This document shows positions 7,552 to 15,700 of a stretch of 15,790 nucleotides of DNA, one piece after another. Origin of the DNA: Planctomycetota bacterium (lineage in GTDB: Bacteria; Planctomycetota; UBA1135; UBA2386); assembly GCA_016793305.1 (NCBI GenBank), contig JAEUHU010000245.1, forward strand, positions 1 to 15,790, given 5' to 3'. The notes under the pieces are model-generated. The model had not been told where the DNA came from. It searched no databases and saw only the letters and a program-made list of their open reading frames with translations. Position numbers and translations under genes: made by a program. The stretch's first letter is position 1. Every line of letters starts with the position of its first letter.

Positions 7552-7606
7552 CCGATGCGCGGCTGCAACCGCGCCGACGACACCGCCTTCGAGCGGTCGC
7601 TGGCAC

Positions 7607-7632
7607 CGCCGCATCGTGCTCGCGATGCGGCG
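7607..7632 (-). terminator. Strong hairpin after the secreted-protein gene, possible terminator without U-tract
   Basis: CGCCGCATCG at 7607-7616 pairs perfectly with CGATGCGGCG at 7623-7632 around a six-base loop. It is the strongest small hairpin I saw outside a gene. Reading on the minus strand it begins 29 bases after the stop codon at 7662, where a transcript-end structure would be expected. No run of U follows, so it may stabilise a 3' end or assist factor-dependent termination. It separates this gene from the S8 protease gene, which starts at 7520. Confidence 0.5.
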
Positions 7633-7661
7633 CACCGTTCCGTGGGCTCGCCGGCCTCGGG

Positions 7662-8765
7662 TCAGAACACGACCAGTACGCCCGCGTCGCTGACGGTGAT
7701 CGGCAGCAGCGTCGCCGGCGAACCCGCGTCCAGCTGCCCCCACTGCACGTAGAGCACCGCCCCGCGCAACGCCGGGTCCAGCGCGATCGGGAAGGCCACG
7801 GCGGCCGTCGTGCCGCTGGCGAGCATCGGCACCACGACGTCGTCGGCGATCCACTGCGTGCATCCGCCACCGAGCGACAGCGGCAGCGGTCCGCCGGCCG
7901 ACGACCGGCGCGAGGTACCGAACACGAAGGCCCCGAGCCCGTCCGGCACCGTGTCCAGCACCTGCACCAGCACGGTGTCGCCGATCGCGGTCGAGCCGTA
8001 CTGCACGAGCTGTGGCACGACGCCGGTCGAGCCGGCGCAACCGTTCCCGAACGACACCATGCCGAACGGGGCGAAGCGGAACTGCATGGCGATGCCACTG
8101 CCGGCGAACGCCGTCGCCGGAGCACCCGGCGCGTACGCGAAGTTCACCGCGCGCTGGAGGCCACCGAGGCCGCCCGACACCGAGGTCGTGCCGAGGTAGC
8201 TGCCCTGCACCAGGATGCGGGTCGTGAGGTCGACCACGAGCCCTTCCCCAGGCTGCCACGGGAACGGCTGGTCGAGCTCGAACTCGACCCACTGGTTGGC
8301 TGGGGTCGCCGCCGTGCCGCCGCCGACGAGCGAGACGCCGCCGAGCGAACGCTGCAGCCGCTGGTCGGGCAGGTTGGCGTGCCAGTCCGGACCCAACGTC
8401 GCGACGGTGGTCGCGCCGACGCGCAGCTCGAACACGTCGTAGGTCGCGGCCCCGGCCAGCGAGAACGACACGTGCGTCACGAGGCCGGGCTGCAGGCCCT
8501 GGGTGGACAGGAACGAGGCCGGGCACAGGAACTGCGCCCGCACGGTGTCGCCGGTGCTGCCACCACCCGGCGTGTAGAACGGGAACGCGACCGACGGCGG
8601 GCTGGCCAGCGGCACGCCCGGGAAGGCGACGGTCTGCGCCGACAGCCCGCCGGCCACGGCGAGGACCGACGCGGCGCCGCCGGCGAGCGAGCCGGTGCCG
8701 CGGCCCAGGGTGCGGAGACATGCGGCGACGCCGCGGACGAACGGAACGACGAACGGGATTCTCAT
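7662..8765 (-). CDS. Secreted protein with planctomycete-type GCAGS C-terminal module, function unknown
   Basis: The product is 367 residues from the ATG at 8765; an in-frame TTG at 8798 adds 11 residues but starts further from the signal peptide. Residues about 1-43 look like a long signal peptide with a basic start and a hydrophobic stretch (SVLAVAGGLSA) ending before Q44. The mature part is rich in Gly, Ala, Val and Thr in beta-strand patterns, with no enzyme motif. Residues about 45-235 form one beta-rich domain. FGNGCAGSTGVVPQL (239-253) opens a second module of about 120 residues. C243 and C302 (GGGCTQW) could form a disulfide. I associate the GCxGSxGxxP motif with families of exported proteins in large marine planctomycete genomes, where it is often C-terminal; no function is established that I know of. 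It is divergent from the Kelch gene, with 70 bases between starts. Likely cell-surface or extracellular. Confidence 0.8.
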   Translation of the reverse strand: MRIPFVVPFVRGVAACLRTLGRGTGSLAGGAASVLAVAGGLSAQTVAFPGVPLASPPSVAFPFYTPGGGSTGDTVRAQFLCPASFLSTQGLQPGLVTHVSFSLAGAATYDVFELRVGATTVATLGPDWHANLPDQRLQRSLGGVSLVGGGTAATPANQWVEFELDQPFPWQPGEGLVVDLTTRILVQGSYLGTTSVSGGLGGLQRAVNFAYAPGAPATAFAGSGIAMQFRFAPFGMVSFGNGCAGSTGVVPQLVQYGSTAIGDTVLVQVLDTVPDGLGAFVFGTSRRSSAGGPLPLSLGGGCTQWIADDVVVPMLASGTTAAVAFPIALDPALRGAVLYVQWGQLDAGSPATLLPITVSDAGVLVVF

Positions 8766-8835
8766 GGAGCTCTTGACGCTACTGAGACTCGTTCGCAATC
8801 TGTCACCGATCGGTCATCGACCCGGAGATTCCTTC
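8766..8835. promoter_or_regulatory. Divergent promoter region with a palindrome
   Basis: These 70 bases separate the start codons of two exported proteins and must hold both promoters or leaders. On the plus strand TTGACG (8773-8778) is a good -35 match; 17 bases later CAATCT (8796-8801) is a weak -10. The perfect palindrome ACCGATCGGT (8805-8814) lies next to it and could be an operator shared by both genes. No -24/-12 sigma54 element was seen. Confidence 0.4.
8824..8828 (+). promoter_or_regulatory. Shine-Dalgarno site for the Kelch gene GTG start
   Basis: GGAGA lies seven bases before the GTG at 8836. It supports that GTG over the upstream ATG at 8695, which lies inside the divergent secreted-protein gene and precedes a stretch with no signal peptide at its start. 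Confidence 0.6.
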
Positions 8836-10800
8836 GTGCACCCCAGAACCTCGTTCGCCATCGCGACTCTCGCCTGCCTGTTCCCCATTCCGGCCGTGGT
8901 CGGCCAGCAGGCCGCCGAATCCGCCGGCTCGCGCGTCTCGCCGCCTTCTCCCGACGCCCCGCACACCGCCCCTGCGGCGTTGCCGCGCGGCCTCGCCAGC
9001 TTCGGCGCCTGCCGCCTCGGCAGCAGCAGCTTCGTCTACGGCGGCCACCACGGCACGGCCCACGTGCACACCGCCGGGAACCAGAGTGGCGCCCTGCTCG
9101 AGCTGCCGGACGGCGCCCCCCGCTGGCTCGAGCGATCGCACGGCCCGGCCCTGCAGGGCACGGCCCTCGTGGCGCACGCGGGACGCGTGATCCGCGTCGG
9201 CGGCATGCAGGCGCGCAACACGGACCCGGCCGCCGAGGACCTGTGGTCCTGCGACGAGGTCGCGGCGTTCGACCCGGTCGCGGGCACGTGGCAGCCGCTG
9301 CCGAAGCTGCCGGAGCCCCGTTCGTCGCACGACGCGATCGTGGAAGGCGACCGGCTGTTCGTGGTCGGCGGCTGGACGCTCGCCGGCGAGCGGCAGACGT
9401 GGCTCTCCACCGGCTGGGTGCTCGACCTCCAGGCGCCGGAGTCCGGCTGGTCGGCGCTGCCGACCCCGCCGTTCCAGCGCCGCGCGCTCGCGGTGGCGGT
9501 GCACGGCGAACGGCTGTTCGCGCTCGGCGGGCTCGACCAGGACGGCGAACCGAGTCCCCAGGTCGACGTGCTCGACCTGCGGGCCGGCACCTGGCAGCGT
9601 GGCCCGGACCTGCCCGGCTTCGGCTTCGCGGTCGCAGCGGTGACCACGGGCGACGCCCTGTTCGCCAGCGGCCGCGACGGCGACCTGCTGCGCCACCACG
9701 ACCATGGCTGGACGCGCGTCGGCCGGCTGGCGCTGCCGCGCTTCTTCCACCGGCTGCTGCCGGCCGCCGACGGAACGCTGCTGGCGATCGGCGGCGCGTC
9801 GTCGGCGCACCTCGCCACCAACGAACGGCTGCCGGTCACCGAAGCCACGCCTTCGCTGCAGAGCTGGACGCTGCCGTGGGCGCACCCGGCGCGGAACCGC
9901 CAGGCGTTCGTGCTGCAGGGCGATCGCCTGCACACGATCGGCGGCAACCAGGGCCGGAAGCAGCACGACTTCGCGCCCGAGCACTTCGCCAGTGCGGTCG
10001 CGACCATCGACCTGCGCACGCTGCAGGTCGTCGCAGGACCTGCGCTGCCAAGTCCGCGGCAGTCGTCGGTGGCGCGGCTCCACCGCGGCAGCGTCGAACT
10101 GCTCGGCGGCTTCGCGCACCGCGACGGGGCCGGGCGCGCGATCGCCGACGCGCTGCAGCTCGACGCCGCGGGCTGGACCCCGATGGCGAGCCTGCCGGCA
10201 CCGCGCACGCAGTTCGGCGCGCACGACGTCGACGGCGCGACCTGGCTGCTCGGCGGGATCGACTACGTGCCCGAGCGCGGCGAGGACGGCTTCCTGTTCG
10301 CCGACGAGCTGCTGTGCCGCGCGGCCGGCGGCAGCACGTTCGCGCCGACCGGGCTGACGTTGCCGCGGCCGCGGCGTGCGTTCGGCTCGGCGGGGCTCGC
10401 CGGTGAGATCTGGCTGGTCGGCGGCATGCGCGAAGGGTTCACGCCGGTGCCGGAAGTGGACGTGTTCGCGCCGCGCACGCGCGGTTGGCGCCGCGGCCCG
10501 GCACCGAGCTCGCCGCGCATCGCCCCGTTCCTGGTCGAGGTCGGCGGCGTGCTGGCGCTGGTCGGCGGCTCGACCGAAGACGGCCCGTGCACCGATCTCG
10601 AGGTGCTGCAACCCGGGGCCGAAGCCTGGACGGCGCTGGCCCTGCCGATCGAAGCGCCGGTGCTCGGGGCGCTGGCGTGGCGCGATCGGGTGCTGGTGAT
10701 CACGCGCTGCGGTGACGACCTGCAGCTCACCGCCGTGCGCCTGCCAGCCCACGAACGGTGCGCGCCGGTCGAAGCCGCGGCGGCGCGCGAGAACCCCTGA
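8836..10800 (+). CDS. Secreted Kelch-repeat beta-propeller protein
   Basis: The product is 654 residues from the GTG at 8836, which has a Shine-Dalgarno site and opens a signal peptide (hydrophobic residues about 7-22, likely cleavage before Q24). Kelch double-glycine motifs, each after hydrophobic residues, occur at about 69, 122, 178, 231, 319, 369, 424, 473, 529 and 577. Degenerate ones lie near 279 (FASGRDGD) and 621 (VITRCGDD). The spacing of 40-56 residues is typical of Kelch blades. Twelve motifs would make two six-bladed propellers or one unusual larger one. Blade features such as DLRAGTWQRGPDLP and LPAPRTQFGAHDVDG also fit. Kelch propellers usually bind partners or sugars; the galactose-oxidase family shares the fold, but no copper-site pattern was recognised. 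It is the only plus-strand gene here. Its stop is two bases from the stop of the converging propeller gene. Role unknown. Confidence 0.88.
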   Translation: MHPRTSFAIATLACLFPIPAVVGQQAAESAGSRVSPPSPDAPHTAPAALPRGLASFGACRLGSSSFVYGGHHGTAHVHTAGNQSGALLELPDGAPRWLERSHGPALQGTALVAHAGRVIRVGGMQARNTDPAAEDLWSCDEVAAFDPVAGTWQPLPKLPEPRSSHDAIVEGDRLFVVGGWTLAGERQTWLSTGWVLDLQAPESGWSALPTPPFQRRALAVAVHGERLFALGGLDQDGEPSPQVDVLDLRAGTWQRGPDLPGFGFAVAAVTTGDALFASGRDGDLLRHHDHGWTRVGRLALPRFFHRLLPAADGTLLAIGGASSAHLATNERLPVTEATPSLQSWTLPWAHPARNRQAFVLQGDRLHTIGGNQGRKQHDFAPEHFASAVATIDLRTLQVVAGPALPSPRQSSVARLHRGSVELLGGFAHRDGAGRAIADALQLDAAGWTPMASLPAPRTQFGAHDVDGATWLLGGIDYVPERGEDGFLFADELLCRAAGGSTFAPTGLTLPRPRRAFGSAGLAGEIWLVGGMREGFTPVPEVDVFAPRTRGWRRGPAPSSPRIAPFLVEVGGVLALVGGSTEDGPCTDLEVLQPGAEAWTALALPIEAPVLGALAWRDRVLVITRCGDDLQLTAVRLPAHERCAPVEAAAARENP

Positions 10801-10802
10801 GG

Positions 10803-12470
10803 TCAGATGCCGATGCCGGACAGCAGCTGGCGCACCGCCACGGTCGGGCGGTTCAGCGTCACGGTACCGGCCGGCGACGCGTAGCGCAGCGTGGGGCCGA
10901 CCAGCACGATGCCGTTCGCCGGCGTCAGCACGATCTGCTGCAGCGCCGCCTCGGCGCTGCCGAACACGACGAAGCCATCGGACAGGTAGAACGTGGGCAG
11001 GCGCTCGCCGCCGGGCAGCCCGACCGTCGTCGCCGAGAACAGCGGCCCGTGCAGCACCGGACCGATCGGATAGCCGGCCGGCGCCGCCGCGAACAGCAGC
11101 CCCGAATCCCCGAGGTAGAGCCGGTCGCCGTCGGTCGCACGCACGACCACGTCGGCACCCTGGGTGCGCCCGTCGCCGAGCAGCGGCGGTTCGACCAGGT
11201 CGGCCAACTGCATCATCGTCGCTCCGGAGGTCGGGTCCATCGCGCGCAGCTTCAGCGTGCCCGCGTCGAACTCGCTCAGCACCAACGCGCCCGCCACGCG
11301 CATCGAGTGCACCGGGCTCAGCGTGCCGGACGGGAACGGCTGCAGCAGCGAGCCGGTGCCGGTCAGGTTGACGACCTGGCCACCGGCCACCGACAGCTCG
11401 GCGCGGAACCAGTCCATCGCTGCCGGATCGCCGATCGCCACGGTCAGCTTGTCGGCGAAGAACTTCGGCAGGATGTGCGAGCCGATGTACGGCTGGAAGA
11501 TGTTGCTCTCGGTGATCGCCAACGTCGGCAGCGCCCCGGTCAGGTCGAGCATCTGCAGCTCGTCGCGCACCAGTCCTTCGATGAAGAACAGCCGCGTGCC
11601 GGCGTCGTTCAGCAGCATCGCCGGTTCCCCGGCGTTCTCCGGCAGGTAGCCGGGTTCTTCGTACTTGCCCGGAGGCGGCGGCAGCTGCACCGGCCCGCCG
11701 GCGAGCGTCGCGGTGTAGACGCGCTGCAGGTTGGTCGGCCCGTAGAGGAACACCACCCGCTGGCCGTCCGGCGTGATCGCCATCTGGTCCTTGAAGTCCC
11801 CGTTGCCCAGCAGCGGCGGCGAGACGTCGGTCACCGGGGCGCCGTCGGTCAGGGCGCAGCCGTAGACGCGCAACGTGACGTCGTCGGCCTGGAACCACAC
11901 GACGTCGTTGCCGACCGTGACCGACAACGGCAGAACTTCCAGGTTGCTCGGTGCGGCGACACGCACCGCCGTGCCGGTGCTCGGCCACACGGTGCCGTCG
12001 AGCTTGGCGGCCCGCAACCCGCCCGAGAGCAGCGAGAACACCGCGTGGCGTCCGTCCGGCGACACGCCGATGCGGTCGAAGAACGGATCCGTGAGCTGCG
12101 CGCCGACTCCGGCAACCTCGAGCACGACCTGCGCGCCTCCGTCGGCGGCGATCCGGAGGAAGCCGTAGAATTGCCCCCCGTTGCGCCGGTAGCGGAACAG
12201 GCGCCCGCCGCCCGGCAGTTCGATGCGCGTGAGGCCGTTGCGGTCGATCAGCCGGCTGCGGGTCGGATCGGCCTCCTGCGCGAGCGTGCGGCAGGTCATC
12301 TCGATCGGCAGCAGTTCGAGCCCCGACAGCACGACCGTGTCGCCGCCGTTCGGGTCGTTCTCGGCGACGCTGACGATCGAGAGGGCCCCGGGGGCCCCCT
12401 CGGCGAAGGTCAGCGTCTGGGCCGCCAACGGCAAGGCGGCGAACAGGAGCGGCAGGGTGCGGGTCAGCAT
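10803..12470 (-). CDS. Secreted TolB/WD40-like beta-propeller protein
   Basis: The product is 555 residues from the ATG at 12470. MLTRTLPLLFAALPLAA is a compact signal peptide, with likely cleavage before Q18. The mature protein is mostly beta strand. Several PD40/TolB-style segments are visible, such as GVSPDGRHAVFSL, AITPDGQRVVFLYG and LLNDAGTRLFFIEG, each a short Asp/Gly turn followed by a hydrophobic strand. A proline-rich loop (QLPPPPGKYEEPGYLP) joins two of them. The protein ends in GIGI with no membrane anchor or sorting motif that I recognise. No catalytic motif is visible. It probably binds a ligand or partner outside the cytoplasm, but nothing shows which. No Shine-Dalgarno site precedes the ATG. 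The 300 bases upstream should hold its promoter. It faces the Kelch gene tail to tail with a two-base gap, so the two transcripts probably overlap. Confidence 0.82.
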   Translation of the reverse strand: MLTRTLPLLFAALPLAAQTLTFAEGAPGALSIVSVAENDPNGGDTVVLSGLELLPIEMTCRTLAQEADPTRSRLIDRNGLTRIELPGGGRLFRYRRNGGQFYGFLRIAADGGAQVVLEVAGVGAQLTDPFFDRIGVSPDGRHAVFSLLSGGLRAAKLDGTVWPSTGTAVRVAAPSNLEVLPLSVTVGNDVVWFQADDVTLRVYGCALTDGAPVTDVSPPLLGNGDFKDQMAITPDGQRVVFLYGPTNLQRVYTATLAGGPVQLPPPPGKYEEPGYLPENAGEPAMLLNDAGTRLFFIEGLVRDELQMLDLTGALPTLAITESNIFQPYIGSHILPKFFADKLTVAIGDPAAMDWFRAELSVAGGQVVNLTGTGSLLQPFPSGTLSPVHSMRVAGALVLSEFDAGTLKLRAMDPTSGATMMQLADLVEPPLLGDGRTQGADVVVRATDGDRLYLGDSGLLFAAAPAGYPIGPVLHGPLFSATTVGLPGGERLPTFYLSDGFVVFGSAEAALQQIVLTPANGIVLVGPTLRYASPAGTVTLNRPTVAVRQLLSGIGI

Positions 12471-12770
12471 GAACGGCGGCGAGATAGCGTAGCAGGTCGG
12501 AACGATGCCTTGGCCCTACGCGGCGGCCCGGAAGGCTGGCCGACCATTCCGGCGACGGCCAGGGATTCGCAGGTGCACCACGCGAGCAGGGACTCGGAGC
12601 CCCTGCCATGGGGATGGCGACGTGCGGGCAACGGTCGTACCGAGCACCCGGAGCCGGTTCCGTGTCCAGGATCAGGACAGTGCGGGACTCGACGCGTTCG
12701 CCTCCCGGACGCCGTCTTCGACCGGCAGGCCCGCCGTTCCGCGCAACAGGCCCCGCGACATCCAGGACGT
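12471..12770. other. 300-base non-coding stretch between sigma54 activator and propeller gene
   Basis: No credible gene lies here: the open frames crossing it are antisense-style, rich in Arg, Pro and Gly, and run into neighbouring genes. It contains three small inverted repeats: GCAGGG/CCCTGC (12586-12591 and 12601-12606), GCCAT/ATGGC (12605-12609 and 12614-12618), overlapping the first, and TGTCC/GGACA (12663-12667 and 12675-12679). None has a U-tract. It should hold the 3' end of the activator transcript and the promoter of the propeller gene, but I found no convincing -35/-10 pair and no TGGCAC-N5-TTGC sigma54 element. Confidence 0.6.
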
Positions 12771-15700
12771 TCAGCCGAGTTCGAAGCGCTTCAGCTTCTC
12801 GTAGAGAGCGGTGCGCGAGATGTCGAGCAGGCGCGCCGCCTTGGTCTTGTCGCCGCCCGACGCCTGCAGGGCCGCGACGATCGCCCGACGCTCGGCTTCG
12901 CGGATCGTGATCACCCCCCCACCGGGCGCGGCACCGGCGGCCGCCGCCGGCACACGGTCGTGTTGCGGCAGCTGCAGGTCGACGATCTCCTCGCCCTCGC
13001 ACAGCAGCGAGGCCCGGGCGATCACGTGTTCGAGCTCGCGCACGTTCCCCGGCCACGGGTAGCCGGCCAGGGCCGCGCGCGCGACGGCGCCGAGCCGCAG
13101 CGTGCGGCCGCGCTGCAGCCCCGCCTGTTCGACGAAGTGCTGCGCCAGCTGCTCGACGTCGCCGTCGCGTTCGCGCAGCGGCGGCACCACCAGCTCGACC
13201 GCGGCGAGGCGGAAGAACAGGTCCTCGCGGAACTCGCCGCGCTGCACCATCGCCCGCAGGTCCTTGTGCGTCGCGGCGACCAGCCGCAGGTCGAGGGTCA
13301 CGGTCTCGCTGCCGCCGACGCGGCGGATCGTCCGTTCCTGCAAGGCCCGCAGCAGCTTGGCCTGCAGGGCCGGCGGCATGTCGCCGACCTCGTCGAGGAA
13401 CAGCGTGCCGCCGCCGGCGAGTTCGAGCAGGCCCGGCCGATCGCGATCGGCGCCGGTGAACGCGCCCTGCACGTGCCCGAACAGCTCACGCTCCATCAGC
13501 TCCGGCGGCAGCGCCGAGCAGTTCTCCGCGACGAACGGACCACGATGCCGGTTGCTGCGCTCGTGCAGCGCCCGTGCCACCAGTTCCTTGCCCGTGCCGG
13601 TCTCACCGAGCACCAGCACCGGCAGCTCGAGCGGCGCCAGCTTGTCGATCTGCGCGCGCAAGGCCCGCATCGGCTGGCTGTCGCCGAGCAGCTGCGAACT
13701 GCTGCGACGCCCGACGCGCCGCGCCACCGCCAGCTCGCGCTGGCTCGACTGCAGTTCACTCTGCAGCGCTTCTTCGCGCAGCATGCGATCGACGGCGATC
13801 GCCGCCTGGTCGGCCAGCACTTCGAGCGCTTCCTTGTCCTCTTCGGCGAACACACCGGCGCGGCCCGGGTGCTCGACGTAGATCGCGCCAGCGGTGCCGC
13901 CGGCACTGCGGAACGGCGCACAGATCGCCGAACGGACCTGCAGGTTCTTGATCGACGGCATGTCCTGCAGGTCGCGATCGGCGAGGCCGTCGGCCCCGGT
14001 CAACGTGCGCTGCAGCTGCATCGCGCGATGCGTCAGCGACCGGCTGAACGCCTGCCCGACCGGTCCGGCGTCGCCGCTCTGGAACTCGCGCCGCATGCCG
14101 TCGTCGCGCGCCACCAGCAGGTAGCCGATGCGGCCGCCGCTCAGCGTCACCGCCGCGTCGAGCAGGTGGCGCATCGCCTTGTCGAGATCGGTCTCCTGCG
14201 CCAGCTGGCGATTGACCGCGAGGAACGTGCGGAACAACTCGCGGCTCGGGCCGGTCGTGGAACGGTCGGGCATGGCAGTCGTCGGCGAAGGCGCCGTCAC
14301 GGTAGCACGCGCGGCGATCGAACGGAGCACGTGCTCGGTCTCGAGCCGCATGCGCTCGCCGTCCGGCGGCCCCAGTTCGTCGAGGGCGGCCCGCGCCGCG
14401 GCCACGTCGCCGAGCTCGGCGTCGGCTCGGGCCAGGATCACTCGCGACAAGCGCGCGTTCGCCGTGTCACCGAGCCGGTGCAGGGCGGCCGCGGCCTCGG
14501 CGAGCCAGGGCCGCGCTGCTGCCGCGTCGTGGCGCGTCAGCGCGGCGATGCCGAGGCTGGCCGCGGTGCGGGCAGCCCCCACGGCGTCGCCGACGTGCAC
14601 GAACAGCGTGCGCGCCTCGCGCAGGCGTTCGACCGCTTCGTGATGCTCGCCGAGGTCCTTCGCGATCACGCCCAGGTTCAGCTGCGCGGTGGCGGCGTGG
14701 CGGACATGGCCGATGCCGAACAACAGCTCCGCCGCCGCCCCGAACTCGCGCCGCGCCGCGGGCAGGTCGCCGCGGCCGCGCGCCACGTGGCCACGCACGG
14801 TGTGCGCACTGGCGGCCACGAACGGCTGCGCCGTCACGTCGAGGTGCTTCGCGAGGCGCGCCAGCACCTGTTCGGCGGTCTCGAGGCGACCGGCCTGCTC
14901 GTGCGCCGCCGCCAGCGTGACCTCTTCGAGAGGACTCTTCTCCCCGGCCTCGAGCAACCGCCTGGCGACGTCGAGATCGCCCCTGGCCACGGCCAGCTGG
15001 GCGGCGACGCGGCGGTGCCGGGCGCCACGCGGTTCGCCGAGCGCCACCAGTTCGTGCCGTGCGGCTTCGAGCTGGCCGGTGTCGAGCAGGGCCTGGGCAC
15101 GCAGCACCGGTGTGCCGACGCAGAACGGCAGCGCCGCGGCCGGCTCGCCACCATCGAGCAGGCCTTCGGCGAGGGCCGTGCGCAGCTCTTCGTCGACGCC
15201 GGGCTCCACCGCCACCGCGCGTTGCCAGGCGACGACGGCCGCGTCGCGGCGACCGGAGACGGCCAGCGAACGCAACGCCGCAGCCGTCGTGGCGCGGCTC
15301 GCCGAGGCCGGCGACAGCACGATCCCGTCGAGGCGCCCGCTGCGCGCCGCCGGCCACGCCCAACGTGTGCCGGACGCGATCAACTCGCCGGACTGGGCGA
15401 GCCCGCGCAAGCACGCGGCCACCGCTTCGCCACTGGTCCCGCCGTGGCCGACCAGCCACGCCGCCGCGCGAGCCGCCGGTTCGCCATGCAGGCCGAGCGC
15501 GCTGTGCAGGTGCGGCAGGAGCTGCTCGGCCCGCAGTTCGGGCAGGTGCCGCGTGGCGCTGCCCGGACCGCGGCGTACGACCCGCAGTTCGCGGTCGCCG
15601 TCCTCGAGGCCACGCACGCTGTCGTCGGTGGCGGCGAGGTGCAGGGCCAAGGCACGCCGGTCGCCGGCGGCGCCGCCGCGCCACAGCACGTGCGAGCCGT

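Noticed and set aside
7601..7616. TGGCAC as a sigma54 (-24/-12) promoter
   Set aside because: The -24 half matches but no TTGC half follows at the right spacing, and no gene start lies downstream on that strand.
5020..8721. A 1233-codon minus-strand frame over the protease and secreted-protein genes
   Set aside because: It is a shifted frame of two genes with clear signal peptides and family motifs; its own product shows none.
4230..10406. A 2058-codon open frame on the plus strand
   Set aside because: It runs antisense through mqnD, the S8 protease and the secreted protein and out of frame through the Kelch gene. Its product is Arg/Ala/Gly-rich low-complexity sequence with no domains. Long antisense frames are expected where third codon positions are nearly all G or C.
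12586..12606. GCAGGG/CCCTGC hairpin as a rho-independent terminator of the activator
   Set aside because: Stem is only six pairs with a nine-base loop, more than 160 bases past the stop, and no U-tract follows.
12505..12804. 99-codon plus-strand frame in the non-coding gap
   Set aside because: Arg/Pro-rich, no start signal, and it ends inside the activator's conserved HTH codons.
8803..13056. A 1417-codon open frame on the minus strand
   Set aside because: It overlaps the sigma54 activator, propeller and Kelch genes in a wrong frame, has Arg-rich composition, and starts inside a conserved AAA+ domain.
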